Shown here one piece after another: positions 13,035 to 25,240 of a stretch of DNA of 64,000 nt (position 1 is its first letter; the number at the start of each line of letters is the position of its first letter). This stretch comes from Harmothoe impar (taxonomy: Eukaryota > Annelida > Polychaeta > Phyllodocida > Polynoidae). The DNA lies in NCBI GenBank assembly GCA_947462335.1, contig OX381709.1, forward strand, positions 82,708,622 through 82,772,621, written 5' to 3'. The translations under genes were made by a program, and so were the position numbers. The notes under the pieces are model-generated. The model was not told the DNA's origin, did not search any database, and saw nothing but the letters and a program-made list of their open reading frames with translations.

Positions 13035-13560
13035 TCTTTGCAACCATGCTGCCACAGTGGACCCATGCGTATTTGGGACCTATACCAGACCAGTTAATGT
13101 ATATCTACAATATTTCAGAGCAGAAGTGCCAAAACGTTCTGAAATGTTTTATCTTTGCAACCATGCTGCCATAGTGGACCCATGCGTATTTGGGACCTTT
13201 ATCAGACCAGTTAATGTATATCTACTATATTTCATAGCAGAAGTGCCAAAACGTTCTGAAACGTTTTATATTTGCAACCATGCTGCCATAGTGGACCCAT
13301 GCGTATTTGGGACCTATACCAGACCAGTTAATGTATAATCTACTATATTTCATAGCAGAAGTGCCAAAACGTTATGAAACGTTCTATCTTTGCAACCATG
13401 CTGCCATAGTGGACCCATGCGTATTTGGGACCTTTATCAGACCAGTTAATGTATATCTACTATATTTCATAGCAGAAGTGCCAAACATTCTGAAACGTTT
13501 TATCTTTGCAACCATGCTGCCATAGTGGACCCATGCGTATTTGGGACCTATATCAGACCA
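13035..13560 (-). repeat. 117-bp tandem array with AACGTT core
   Basis: About 4.5 units. The word TCTTTGCAACCATGCTGCC starts at 13035, 13152 and 13269, a 117-bp (39-codon) period, so plus-strand frames of 93 and 72 codons stay open as a repeating peptide. Read on the minus strand the unit carries ATAAAACGTTTCAGAACGTT then TTGGCA, almost the same core as the 64-bp array at 9270-9620. Confidence 0.92.
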
Positions 13561-13814
13561 AATATTGTATATCTACTACATCCAACTAGACCTACCATAG
13601 TAGGTTCATGTGTATTAGGGTTTGATGACACACAAAATATGTGTATATGCTATAAAACTGTCAGAACGTTTTAATGAGTTTTGCTTTTTGAGCTAGACCT
13701 ACCAGAGTGGGACAATGTGTATTGGGCATCACAATTTATATTGAATAAAGAGGGAAATCAGTCCTAGAATACACATCATTACACTATGGGAGCCAAAAAC
13801 TTAAAAAATCCATT

Positions 13815-13998
13815 ACACATATTACGTTCTGGGAGTCCCCTGACAGAAAGCACTGGCATTTGGAGGGCCCTTTTTACACCCCACATTAGTACGTTCTGGG
13901 GGTCCCCTGACAGAAAGTACTGGCGTTTTGAGGGCCATTTTTACACCCCACATCAGTACGCTCTGGGGGTCCCCTGACAGAAAGCACTGGCGCTCCTA
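13815..13998 (-). repeat. 67-bp tandem array, right arm of a foldback structure
   Basis: Three units in the reverse orientation of 8641-8845. CGTTCTGGG or CGCTCTGGG words lie at 13825, 13892 and 13959, a 67-bp period. The 63-aa frame at 13786-13977 is read-through of this array. Confidence 0.9.
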
Positions 13999-14005
13999 AG
14001 GATAT

Positions 14006-14545
14006 TGATTGCTCATAATCATTCCCTCTGAGTGGCAGGAGGACGCCCTTGGAGCCTGGGACATAACTTCTAAGTACAACAGATATGTGCCTCTACATGG
14101 GTACCCACAATCTTGACCATGTCGCCGTGTTGAAATTAAGGGAAAAGGGCCGTGTCGCTGTGACGATTTTTATCCCATACATAGCTATACTTTGTACTTA
14201 ATTCTATCATGTCCGTCGATTTTTAAAAGGGCCGTGTCGCACGTGTCGATTTTTAAAAGGGCCGTGTCGGTGTGTCACACATGTCGATTTTTACCCATAT
14301 AGAGGCACAGATATCCCATGACCACTTTTCCACCCAGGTTGCCGTGGTATAAAGCTCCAGTATATTCCATGTAAACTTCCCCACCCAGGTTGTCGTGATC
14401 AAAGGCTCCAATATATCTCATAACAACTACCCCTGCCAGGTTGCCGTGGTATTACGCTCCAGTATGTTCCATGACAACCTCAAGACCTAAGTTGCCATGA
14501 AATATACTGAGGTGGGATGAGGTTGTCATGAGAAATAAGTAGCAG
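14006..14545. repeat. degenerate short tandem repeats
   Basis: At 14140-14302 GGGCCGTGTCG and TGTCGATTTTTA words recur four or so times. At 14310-14540 a unit of about 55-60 bp recurs about four times, built on CAGGTTGCCGTGGTAT, GCTCCAGTATATTCCATG and ACAACT(A/T)CC. No gene. Confidence 0.7.
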
Positions 14546-15545
14546 GTAAATCTCTTAAACCTCTATTTTCGTGCAGTGATATCTATAAGATAAAGCACCT
14601 CTGTGTCCAGTAGACTCAGATAAATCATTAAGATAAGCAACAGGTACCACAAGGGTATACAAATACAATATGGCATTGAGAGATGTTGTCAACAGAGGAA
14701 TCTTCACATCGAGTATCCATGGTACAGATATACGATGTGTTCATTTCCTGTTGCACTTATCTCTTCTAGTAAGGGAAGAGGTTTATACTTTAGATTCCAA
14801 ATATCTCATTGATCATTAAGCCACCTCTTTTCAAACGTGTACATAATTTCTATAAGGATATGGATATAGGTATCAGATGGGCGGGGATTTACTTTGGATC
14901 TGGATCACAGTCAGTATATTTCAATATTGCAGAGTCATACCTTCCTTATTATATATAAGTATTATATCTCTTTTTTCACAAGGATAGTTATCTGCAGGGA
15001 TTTAAGCCCTGAACACACTGGTCAGTAACACATGTAATATGTTTACAGTTAGATGTATGTCAAATGATAAAGAGATGTTTTCATAGGGTGTAGAAAAACG
15101 CTGATTCATCTGCCATATTCAGGAAAACATTGACATTTCTGGAACCTGCCATAAGGTAGTAAGATCCTCACTGATGTTCGTTCCATGTCCTGCACAGCAG
15201 GAAATTGACATGTACATCCCATTGCCGTCCCCATCACTACCAATCTGCGTTATTGCATCATCCCATCTTTCCACTCTTTTACTCTGAAACCTTGTGTATA
15301 GGCCGCGGCTAGTGTGCAAGTCAGATCGACAGTGCAGCTTATAGGATTGGCCCAAAGTCAGGGTGCGGCTAATAAGAGACTTTTCACATGTATAATACAG
15401 TACTGAATCAATGGTTTTCAGATCCCCTGTGAGGCTTATATGATATCCCCAAAGTCTAGGTGTGGCTAATACACGAGTTAGGCACATACGTGAAGTTTTA
15501 TGGTAGTCCCCCCTTTCCCATTTCCTTGCTTTCCTCTAATCCCCG
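14546..15545. other. non-coding, no feature recognised
   Basis: The 122-aa minus-strand frame at 15119-15487 has no recognisable domain. Its flanks GTGTATAGGCCGCGGCTAGT and AATACACGAGTTAGGC resemble the TATAGGATTGGCCCAAAGTC sequence seen near 56080-56160, so it is more likely part of a dispersed repeat than a gene. Confidence 0.5.
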
Positions 15546-15662
15546 CCCAGTAAACAAAAAACGTTATACAACATGTTATGACGTTATAATGTTTCTCTAA
15601 GGCTCCTTACTATGGCAAAACGTTATATGAAGTTTTACAACGTTATTTTGACGTTAGCTGGG
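15546..15662. mobile_element. MITE, CCCAGYAAACA family, copy 2
   Basis: CCCAGTAAACAAAAAACGTT at the left and ACGTTAGCTGGG at the right are inverted ends. The inside has AACGTT/ATGACGTT words and AAGGCTCCTTACTATGGCAA, shared with the copies at 3430 and 16745. Confidence 0.85.
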
Positions 15663-16415
15663 CGGCCCTCTCTATGTGCCATGTGCCTGTGTTTAACTCT
15701 CTGTCTTATTCTCTCTCTTCCTTCCCCTCTTTTCCTTTGACTTTGTATCTGTCATTTCTGTCATCCCTTATGCATGATTCCCCAATAAACATTTTTACAC
15801 AGCCAGCGTTCAGCATTGTCACAAAATATTCTGTATCAATATCCCAGCCTTTCCACAGTCACACAGTGGGCTTCTATGATGACTACTCTCCCTAGGGTGC
15901 AGAGTATGGGTATCTCTGGGGGTACCTTTTACTACAATGATTCTAGAACTATCCAATTAATTCTACATCCATCACACTTCTATTTAGATCCTACCACTCA
16001 CTCACTGCATACTGGTGTGCCACTATTTACACAAAGCTACATTTTGATGCTGCTGTCAGTTGTTTAAAACCATGAAGTGACAACAGGATTCATTGCTATT
16101 GATAGAAAGGACCTTTGTAATATTTGCGGCCTTGAAAAGGCAATGTAGAGCTATGTAATGATATGCAGTAGAACATACAAATATATCAAATGGCAACTTT
16201 TCCAAAAATGTTCCCAGAATTATGAACTAGACAAAGGTGAACCCCTGCCTCCAGCTTTTTTCAGTGTTATTGGATTCAGCTAAAACAGATGATGTCCCCA
16301 ATTAATTTCCAATTTCAACATTTTATTAATTAGCATATGCTGTGCGGAAAAACAGTAAATTTTCCATGAATCTTTAGCACAACAAGGTAGAAGAAAGAAA
16401 CCATAGGTATAGAAA

Positions 16416-16743
16416 GGAGGTGTTTCAGGCAATCCAACCCTTGATTTAAATAAGGGTCGTCCATTTTTTTCTGATATTGGGTTAGTTTCTTTTGGATAAG
16501 ATATTCATATGTTTGGAGATTTCAGCAAATTTTCAGTTAGGAAGAACAAGACCCACACCTGACCTCAAGAAACTGCTTTTCAAAAGAATATCCAACAATT
16601 TCATGATTTTCCTTGTTGCAATGAGTCATTCTGATGACCTGGGAGGCAATATGCTGATTCAAAACTCATTCCAAGCACTTTCAACATAAAAGAATAACAT
16701 AAAATATCAGCATTTTCTCAACCATGTTGCCTGAAACACACCT
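16416..16743. mobile_element. [16 protein letters not shown] family
   Basis: Inverted ends AGGTGTTTCAGGCAATCC and ACCATGTTGCCTGAAACACA bound about 328 bp. It abuts the next MITE within one base. The 65-aa frame at 16492-16689 is inside it and shows no domain. Confidence 0.7.
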
Positions 16744-16744
16744 T

Positions 16745-16891
16745 CCCAGCTAACAGAAAAACGTTATTTTACGTCAGAATAACGTTCTAAAACTGTATAT
16801 AACGTTTTACCATAGTGAGTAGCATTAGAGAAACGTTATATAACGTTAAATAACGTTACAAAATGTTGCATAACGTTTTTTGTTTACTGGG
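16745..16891. mobile_element. MITE, CCCAGYAAACA family, copy 3
   Basis: Ends CCCAGCTAACAGAAAAACG and CGTTTTTTGTTTACTGGG. Nine or so AACGTT-type palindromes lie inside, so the element is largely self-complementary. Confidence 0.85.
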
Positions 16892-19800
16892 TTCTTTTTT
16901 TTGGCCCAATTAAATGTAGTCTAGATTGATTAGTTCTCATGCAGCAGCTGCTGCTACTATTAGGCCTGTCTCTGAGGGCAAGTATCTTGTAAATAGTGGT
17001 AGGCAGGGAGGATGGATAGTGATGTCTTTTTGTTAGATAACAGACGCTCATTATTCATACTGTATACTTATTACATGGCAGTACAATGGAGTAGCTCCAA
17101 CTACACTGTTCATAGTGTTGATAAGAGGCAGTGGGATACTGTGTGAATCCATTGTCTCAGAATAGATGAGGATAACTGAAGGGGAATGTCAGATGTCAAT
17201 CTCCAGTATCTCCTTATAATTTATGGTCAGCTTGGTGACTGTATGCTTGTATTAGAGACAATGGTAATGTTGTCTCACACCCAGATACCAATGTTTTATT
17301 CTATTTCCACATAAAAAAGTTGCATTATTGTCAAATAAACCACACTTCTGAGGGGCAGGCTTTGTAAGTCTCTTCCAAAAGGTAGGCCTTTGGGTGCTGT
17401 TTATCCTGTGAGATTAAAACCCTCTCATCGATTTCCAACCCTCCTCTGAGCAGGAGGTTTTTCTCTTTATCATTAAGCTTGTATCTTTCTGGGTGGGCAT
17501 TAATTAATGTCTTTTCCTCTGTTAGTCAGATTGCCTTCATTATGTTGGGTTGCTTTATCATTGTCAATACCCTTAACACACTACTCCAGACCTGTCCTGC
17601 TTCTAAATCACCTTGTTGCCTTTCTACACCAAAAGACATTGGTGAGGTGTCAGGTAATTATTTGATAAGAACTCTCCAACTCTGGTCACGCGTTCTTGTC
17701 ACTTTTACATCTGTCATCTAGCCACCATTTTGTTGAGGGGCATGCATTTCTGAACGTAGCATGAACACATTGTTTATAAATTAAATAAGCTGCTTGATAC
17801 TATACCTTGTAAATACTAGTAAGAATTCTCAGATGAATCTGGAAATATGTAGTTACCTTGATAGATTGAGTAACTTTTTTTGGTGAAAATTCTCACTCTC
17901 CCAAGCCTAATGTCTGCCCTCCTGCCGTGGTACCAGGTACTGAAGAAGCTGTGCATCTAGCCCTCTCTTTCATAGATGAGTGGCTTTCCGCAAAAAAAAA
18001 AAACTATTTTATCTGTCCCCTCAGAAAATGGCGGCTGATTCCGGACACAACGCTCCCTATGTACAGTCTTATATCTGTCCCCTAAGAAATTGGCTGTTCT
18101 AAGGCGTCGTGGAGAATACTTGCATGCAGATGCAAAAACTATCCTGTGCACAAAAATGTCTTTAATCATAACAGACTTTGACCCCAAGCAAGATCAGACT
18201 ATCAGACATTCTATGTCCACTTTATATACAGAAGTTAACCATAGCAGACATTCAGACATGATGTCTACTATATATACAGTCAGATATGGACAAAAGTGGA
18301 CACTCAGACATACTATATATGCACTTTATATACAGAAGTCAACTATAAAAGCCCTAGACAATCAGACAGACCTAGTTACGGGTTGTCACTCTCAGTAGGG
18401 CGCCAGGGCTGTCTGAGAGTTACGGAGAGAAGGGTCAATTTTCTACTGGTTCTTCCTATTCCTAACAATCATGTCGATTTCTACACCCAATCAAGACAGG
18501 CTATGAGTGGCTTTTATCCTACTTAAGGCCTTAATTGGATAAAGTGAAATGTACAAACTGGTAGTTATAGTCTTGTCTAGACCAATCAAAAGGGGTACCC
18601 ATGCTGTAAAGAGTTTATACCTGCACAGACTTCCCTCTACAAAGTGATTTAATGCGTAGAAATGAGTAGCAAATTGCAAATTCTAAAAACATAGCACAGT
18701 AGAAGACAGTTATATGAATCTCCCTGTGTAATTTCAGCCCATAAACCTGTTTATTAAGCCCAGGGGAGTGCGAATCAAAGCAACCTCGCATTTGGGCTAA
18801 ATTTCCAGTGATTTCTGGACCCTAAACTTCTACACCCACAGCAGTGTGCTGCGGCCGTGGGTGTTGCAAGCTACACTAGACAGACCATGTCCACCTTGTA
18901 TATAGATTCATTCTTGAGCTGCCTTCCAGTATGTATATTAAAGAGCATGGGACGAGCCAAATATTCAGCTTCTTTTTCTCCATCCAAGAAGATGGGAGAT
19001 TTGATTTTCTTTTATCAGCATTTACTACTAGTCCAGTTTTCCTTCTTGTGTACTTCAAGAGATTATTGTATTTCGCGAGAATGTTGGAAACTTATTGTGA
19101 TTTAAAGTGGAAAACCTGTTATGGATGTTGGTTTCAGTAAAATATTAGTTTATATAATATAATAGCAAGCATGAACACTTGAGTTCTGTCATGGAAATCA
19201 AAAATGGAATCTGTCAATATGCATTTTGAAATAGTTCCATCTACCTCCAACATAACTTGAGCCATATTTTAGTCATGAGATGTAAATTGAATTAGGAAAT
19301 GAGACATCAGTTCTTGAATAAAAGCAGACCTCTGTCATCAGTGTCCAAAGTAAAAGGCAGATAAGTGATCCACATGAAATTCAAATTAGCAATTACTGTC
19401 TCCATCATTTACCATTCCTTGTCAGATCCAGCCCAGACTAAATACATTTATGATGCGTCACTGTTGTCTTGTGTTGATGCCTGTGGAAGTGGAAAAAGGG
19501 TCATGGGAGACACCCAAGGGATCAAGATGGCGGCACCTACTGTGAGTCTGACCATACACAGTCATGTCACCATGACAACGACAAGCCACAGTCATGTCGG
19601 CATAATACAGACATCACAATAAGGACCAAAGGGTATCATAATACAAAGCAACATGGACAGATGCAGTCATTATATAGGGTACAAATACTGCATGTGTGCT
19701 GCGTTATGCTGCTGATACAAGATTTTGCGTTTTTGTGTTATGATCTATAGTTACCCAGCTAGCAAAACTCGTATGAATCACGTTATTTCTACGTCTTTTC

Positions 19801-21499
19801 TCAACAGATATTTACTGCATTTGGTTACATCAGAAAGTGGCGCCCATTACATACTATATGCAAATCTTTAAGACATGCTTTTGACTATGTAATATCCATG
19901 TAAAAAAATCATGTGTATCTTACGTAAATAAGTTACATGATGTAGACATCATCATCAATTATATATATGATATATATACACAATGTAATTTAGATGGTCA
20001 TGGATGACATCAATCTGACCTCAGCATAATTTTGTTTTTGATAGCATAATTATGTTAAAAACATGTAAAACTAAAACATTATTTGCACCTATTTTCTCTG
20101 TGTGTGGTACTCCATCAGAAGCAAGTAACATCCAGGCAATCAATATAATCAAGGGTTTCTTGCCTGTAGACATCACCAATAGTCCTACAGAGACTTAGCA
20201 CATTGATCCTAGCAAATTGGCCAAGATGTGATGCCAGCTCATGGTCAGTATTTTCATTTGAATAGTTGTAGCAACCACAGAAAAGGTGTGCTCATACTAA
20301 TCTCCTGGTCTTCCCTTTAACAATCATTCTAAAGGAACAAAAATGACATATCATACATTGCAGACAAAAGTTGGTCAAATTTCATCTTCTTTGGAAATTC
20401 TTTGTGCTGAATAGATACTCGTTTATGGTCAAAGTATTGCCAAAGTAGATTGGATTCTATCGATAGTGGTTAAGGAAGACATCTTGTATCAAAAGAGTGA
20501 ACCACTTGAAAGGTAAAGTACAGATGTGTTATAGACGTCATAATCTGACCAGATAAGGATGTACCACATGTATAATGTGTATGTAATATTGATGTCAAAT
20601 CTATCACAGCATTTTAGCATGCACCTTAAGTCATGAATTTGACACCAATGTTTTACGTGTATAGTTTCTCCAAAAAAGATGAAATATTCTGATCAAGATT
20701 TAACCACTCGTTTTGTCAAATAGAGACCACATTCAAATGTGTGGATGATATCAAATCACTAATGTCTTTTTCACATTGCCATTTAGATGTAAATAATACG
20801 TAAGTTTCCTGTCCACCACTAAGAATATATAAACAGAGCTGCACGCTAGAGTGACTGAGTCTGTGGTTATTGCACTCGTGGGGGTCCTCCCGTTCTGCAC
20901 GCTGGCCGCAGGCCTACGGAACGTACAATAAGGCCCCAGCTTGCAATATGGCCCATGGTTAGTGCACGCCACCCTCGGGAACGGCCATAGGTTTATCATT
21001 GACAGATCATATTCACCATGAAATAAATTACCTTATTACTGTATTAAATAATTGATGATGATGAGCTCATTTTTTTCACAATTTGATGATGAAACTCATC
21101 AAATAATAAGGCTCAACTTAGCAAAATTTATGTACTGAGCTCATCATTTTGATGAGTCAATAATGAAAACCTCATCAGATGATGAGGCCAAACTACTCAC
21201 TGGGTTCAGAACCTTTTTTTTTTTTAACAAAGTTTTATTTGGGCTAAATCAGTACAGTAAGACTTATTTATACACCAGGTTTGGCTGGCCGTTCTGCCAC
21301 CTGAGGCCAAACTCATCATATAGTATAAGTTTTTGAGTAGTTTGTCATCACCTGTGAAATTAGGGTATCTACTTATTGCTGTATCAAGTTTACAATGCCA
21401 ATGTGCATGCAGAACATAAAACACAATATGTTGGCGTCTCATCCAGACCAAGCACCTTCTGCACTACCATATCACATATCTCAGATATAGGACTCACTC
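16892..21499. other. non-coding, no gene recognised
   Basis: Only short open frames of up to 102 codons, without recognisable domains. Minor features: imperfect repeats of a 40-50 bp unit with ACTTTATATACAGAAGT at 18190-18360; a CCCAGCTAGCAAAA MITE-end fragment near 19752; and a run of short inverted ATGATGAG/CTCATCA words at 21050-21200. Confidence 0.5.
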
Positions 21500-21528
21500 T
21501 CACCAAATCAGTGCAACTGAAAAAGTGG

Positions 21529-22426
21529 ACGTACATGATCGGTGGACGTACATGATCGGTGGACGTACATGATCGGCAGAGTACAAAATGCACCTATTAC
21601 CCCCTGTACTATGATATATAACATTCCTAACCATACCTACAGGCTGTAATGTATCTTTGGAGAGTTTATTAGAAAAAAACAACTCCCAAAATATTTATAG
21701 GGGTCAAATGGGGGAGGCTCAATGTACAACCGATCATGTACGTCACATGACGTACATGATCGGTTTATAATGTAATGTAAAATTTTCTCATTACCCACTG
21801 CTTCACATGTCTAAAATCTTACATGTCAAGACATACATCATATGTACACCTTGCTATGATCGATTTATGTTTTAAACATGGTCAGAAAGGGTACTTAAGG
21901 CACTGATCATGTACGTCACCGATCATGTACGTCACATGACGTACATGATCGGTATTGAAATGTCATGTAAATTTCTCTTTAATAGTCGCATTTACATATG
22001 CCTAAAATCTTACATGTCAAGACACACATGATATGTACATCTTGGTAAGGTTTATTTGTGTTTTATCATGATTAGAAAGGGTAAGGCAGTCAATAAATCA
22101 CCGATCATGTACGTCACTGATCATGTACGTCACATGACGTACATGATCGGTATTAAAACATCATGTAAAATTATCTTATAGTCGCATTTACACATGCCTA
22201 AAATCTTACATGTCAAGATACACATCATATGTACATCTTGGTAAGGTTTATTTGTGTTCTATCATGATCAGAAAGGGTAGGGAAGTCAATAGATTACCGA
22301 TCATGTACGTAACCGATCATGTACGTCACCGATCATGTACGTCACCGATCATGTACGTCACCGATCATGTACGTCACCGATCATGTACGGCCGCCGATCA
22401 TGTACGGCCGCCGATCATGTACGGCC
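21529..22426. repeat. array of CCGATCATGTACGTCA words in both orientations
   Basis: The 16-17 bp word ACCGATCATGTACGTCA occurs about 18 times. Three units in inverse orientation are at 21529-21580, inverted pairs with a CA spacer (36 bp in total, the first at 21729-21764) are near 21925-21960 and 22115-22152, and eight direct units are at 22297-22426. A unit of about 190 bp with AAAATCTTACATGTCAAGA and CATATGTACA(C/T)CTTG separates the clusters and is itself repeated about three times. TACGTCA is a CRE-like half-site. The 80-aa frame at 22210-22452 is read-through. Confidence 0.9.
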
Positions 22427-22621
22427 AAATTAAAGTTGCATCGATCTGGTGAGAGTGACCCATAGCCCATTTGCTGGCATACTGATAAGATTAGGAGTCA
22501 ATTAGGAGTCTAATCGACATGATATCATTGTGCTAATTGCACCAGCTCTCATCCATCACACTTGTGGTTCTTCTCGTGGAAGGAGGCTGGATGTTGAGGA
22601 GAAAAAAATGAAGAGAAATTT

Positions 22622-22795
22622 GTTTGTGCATAGCCAAAAATAATTGTCTTATCTCAAGAAACTAAGATAGATAAATTCGCCTGGTGGACAATGACTAGTT
22701 TTAAGAAAAAATACATTTCCTAAAACTAGTCATTTGTCTGCCAGACGAGTTTCTTTATCTTATTTTCTTGATATGAGAAAAATATTTTTGGCTGT
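22622..22795. mobile_element. fully palindromic MITE-like element
   Basis: GCCAAAAATAATTGTCTTAT at the left is answered by ATATGAGAAAAATATTTTTG then GC at the right. The two halves pair over most of their length, with ACTAGTTTTA/TAAAACTAGT at the centre, so the element is an imperfect inverted duplication. Confidence 0.7.
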
Positions 22796-22990
22796 GTGTG
22801 CATGCACTGCTGACCTCTGTGATTCCTTATATTGATGTCAGGACATGAGATGGCTGTTATACATGCATAGAGACACCAGAGCTGTATTGGCAGGCTGGGG
22901 TGAGAGAATCAAATCATGTCCAGCACCTCATCCACTCCCTCAGCTGCAGAGTGAATAAAGAACTGGCTATGTGTGGAATAGGAGAGTGTG
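22796..22990. repeat. unclassified dispersed repeat, copy 2
   Basis: Matches 4840-5110 in order and wording, as described there. It directly follows the palindromic element. Confidence 0.45.
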
Positions 22991-24466
22991 AATAAGCAAT
23001 CTCCAATCAGATTCTTCCATTCGTCTGTACAGGCACTACTTCCTTCCCTGTCAAAAGGTGGCGTATTACCCTGCGAACTTTAAAGATGTATATGTCGCAA
23101 TATCGGATTTTGCGCAATATCGGAACTTTAACATCTCAATAACAAGTCTTATAAAATAAGTTAGTGCATTGCATAAACAGAAAGGTAGGGTAGAAAAAGC
23201 ATTTAAAAAGACATGTTATAGTATTACTTAGCTCTTTGTTGGGTTACAGGCAACTGAACTCAAATTGTTTTATCACACCAGAGGGATTACTGCCACACCT
23301 TATTCACACCTACAGTGAGGTGTGGGATGTATGGGGACCTTCTACTGAATGTTCTCATACCTCCAAGTTGTGGCACAGCATACTCAAACAACATTGACAA
23401 ATATATCTAATGTTATATGTGTAGCATAGCTAGGAATTCTGAAACTGCCCAATGTAAGTAGGAAGCAATTCCGGAATTGCCCTGCACAGTTCCGGAATTG
23501 TACCCGGGCAATTCTGGAATTGGGCTGGTTCCTATTCTGCGCCTGACATATATACATTTATACAACTATTAATTCAAATATGTTAAGGGTTAGATGAGGA
23601 GCAAATGTTTAAGATTATAGAAGTATTGAACGTGTTTTTATGATAGAAATTGTTAATAAGCCTCAGAGCTATTTTTTATGTAGGGACACTGCAGTGTGTG
23701 ATGGGGATAGGAGAACAGACAAGTAGTACCGTTTTCCTCCCTTCTTCCACAAAAGATTTCCTGTAGTCCAAGAGTTTTGACAGAGTCTTATTTGAGACTG
23801 TGCTTGGAAAGTGTGAATAAGCTCGCTGTTCTGTGTAGATGACTTTGTGTATGGGGTGCTGGGGGAATTGAGACGATTGAAGGAAAGAGTGGCACCTAAT
23901 ATTGGAAATTGATTTAACCTCTCTCCCCTTACTGTCATCATCCATAGCCTCTTGCATATATGTTGTCAGGCAATGACCAGTATTGCCAGACTTTCTTGTA
24001 GCCTGGAAATAATTGAAATATCCTAATGAGGATCCCTACCTATCTGGACTCGCATGGACTATGCTAGCGATCTGAAGACATAGGTCTGGTTACATGATGC
24101 TTACTTTATATTCTCACTTTGTTCTCGTACTGCCTTCCCAGGCATGACTTCCACATGCAAGATATCAAGAGGAAAGTGCAATAGTCATGTACACCAGCCA
24201 ATGAAATTTTAATGATTGTGTACTATTATTTTCTGATAACTCCCTCTGCTACATTCAATTTATCTACTGAGAAACATTTCAGTAAGCATTTCCTGGAACT
24301 TGAGTGCATGGCACTCTGGGAGAATTAATGCCTCCGGCAGCAGTTTCAGGAAAATCATGCTGCAGTATATATCTCTTGCTGAGAGATGGATTTCACGAGA
24401 AGAGCAGAGATAGGATTAAATTTCATTCTGGTGAGTAGTAGCAGTATCTGCTTACTACAGTGTCAT
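22991..24466. other. non-coding, no gene recognised
   Basis: Two overlapping minus-strand frames of 90-93 codons at 23669-23957 lack any recognisable domain and lie in different frames. Near 23467-23522 three TTCCGGAATTG-type palindromic words alternate with CCCGGGCAATTC. Confidence 0.5.
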
Positions 24467-24705
24467 TAACCCTTTAAGGATGTCATGTCACCAAAAGATG
24501 ACATTAGTCGTCATGATGCACCAATCTAACATAACCAGTGCTGCATTGGAGCATTATGCCCACTCTTCATGAATATTTCAACCCGTAGGGTTGGCATGAT
24601 ACTTAAATGCTATCCTGGTGAGTTACTCACTAGGGCTACATGTGTGTATTATGATGACCGAGGTATTGATGCATTAGTGCATGATGCCGTCCTTAAAGGG
24701 CTAAC
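24467..24705 (+). mobile_element. MITE, TTAACCCTTTAAGGA family, copy 1
   Basis: Starts TTAACCCTTTAAGGATGTCA and ends TGCCGTCCTTAAAGGGCTAA (inverted ends). Between them are paired words TGATGCACCAAT / GCATTAGTGCATGATG and GTGAGTTACTCACTAGGG. The family recurs about ten times in the window. The 93-aa frame at 24569-24850 belongs to it and is not a gene. TTAA at both edges may be the target site. Confidence 0.8.
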
Positions 24706-24842
24706 GCTGGAGGGATATATTTCAGAGTGCGCTCTAATGTCACCCTCTACTCTGGCGCTAAGGAGCCCTAGGTCAATAGGCAGGTCCGTGAGCTTCCTTA
24801 AGCAGGCTGGGTGCAGAAGATGCGGTATTGATTTCAGTCTTA

Positions 24843-25045
24843 TCTGTTAACAAGGATGGCATGTCACTAAAACATGACATTTGTCATTATAATGCACCAA
24901 AGCAGACCTTAACTCGCTGGTGCTGCATCGGTGTATCATGCGAACCCTTCAGGAGCGTCTCAACTCTGTAGGGTCACTGGTGAGTTATTTGCCAGGGATG
25001 CATTCATGCATAATGACCACTAGGGGCATGCACAGGATGCTATAT
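24843..25045 (+). mobile_element. MITE, TTAACCC family, copy 2 (degenerate)
   Basis: GTTAACAAGGATGGCATGTC, then ACATGACATTTGTCATTATA, GGTGCTGCATCGGTGTATCA and GCCAGGGATGCATTCATGCA follow the family order. The right end is decayed. Confidence 0.65.
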
Positions 25046-25234
25046 TAATTTCAGTCTAATCTTTTCAGGATAATTATAGTTTCCTACAGCGTATCTCATG
25101 AATCATCACTTTGGAAGATCACACAATAACACTGACATAAATTATTTGGAGAAGGAGGTTTTGGAGGAGTTCAGTGCTCGTTTATCCATTCAAAAATACA
25201 TTGTTAAAGAATATGGGCATTGCTGTCTAGTTTA

Positions 25235-25240
25235 TGTAAG
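25235..25240. other. target-site duplication, left (TGTAAG)
   Basis: Six bases adjoining the left TIR, identical to 36462-36467. Confidence 0.95.

Larger units (their letters stand above)
8618..14005. mobile_element. putative large foldback element
   Basis: Two array types appear in mirror order around a minisatellite core: 67-bp array, AACGTT array, core, inverted AACGTT array, inverted 67-bp array. The extreme edges ATATCCTTAG and CTAAGGATAT are also inverted. This is the organisation of foldback-type transposons, whose long inverted repeats consist of tandem subrepeats. I see no transposase and could not define a target duplication, so it is an inference from symmetry. Confidence 0.6.

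Noticed and set aside
12478..13055. Overlapping minus-strand frames of 62-116 codons with HVYVMCTSY-type repeats
   Set aside because: Read-through of the 60-bp tandem array in different frames.
13057..13525. Plus-strand 93- and 72-codon frames with a 39-residue repeat
   Set aside because: The 117-bp satellite unit is a multiple of three and keeps the frame open; the two frames differ, as expected for repeat drift.
15119..15487. 122-codon minus-strand frame as a gene
   Set aside because: No domain, and its GGCTTATAGGATTGGCCC-type wording recurs near 56070-56170, so it looks like dispersed repeat.
20826..20880. Possible LTR core promoter (TATATAAAC followed by a GTGACTGAGTC word)
   Set aside because: I found no second LTR, primer-binding site, polypurine tract or retroviral gene nearby.
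22210..22452. CRISPR-like regular repeats
   Set aside because: The units are directly adjacent without unique spacers, the genome is eukaryotic and no Cas genes are present.
24569..24850. 93-codon plus-strand frame
   Set aside because: Falls within two adjacent copies of the TTAACCC MITE; similar frames recur in other copies without conservation.
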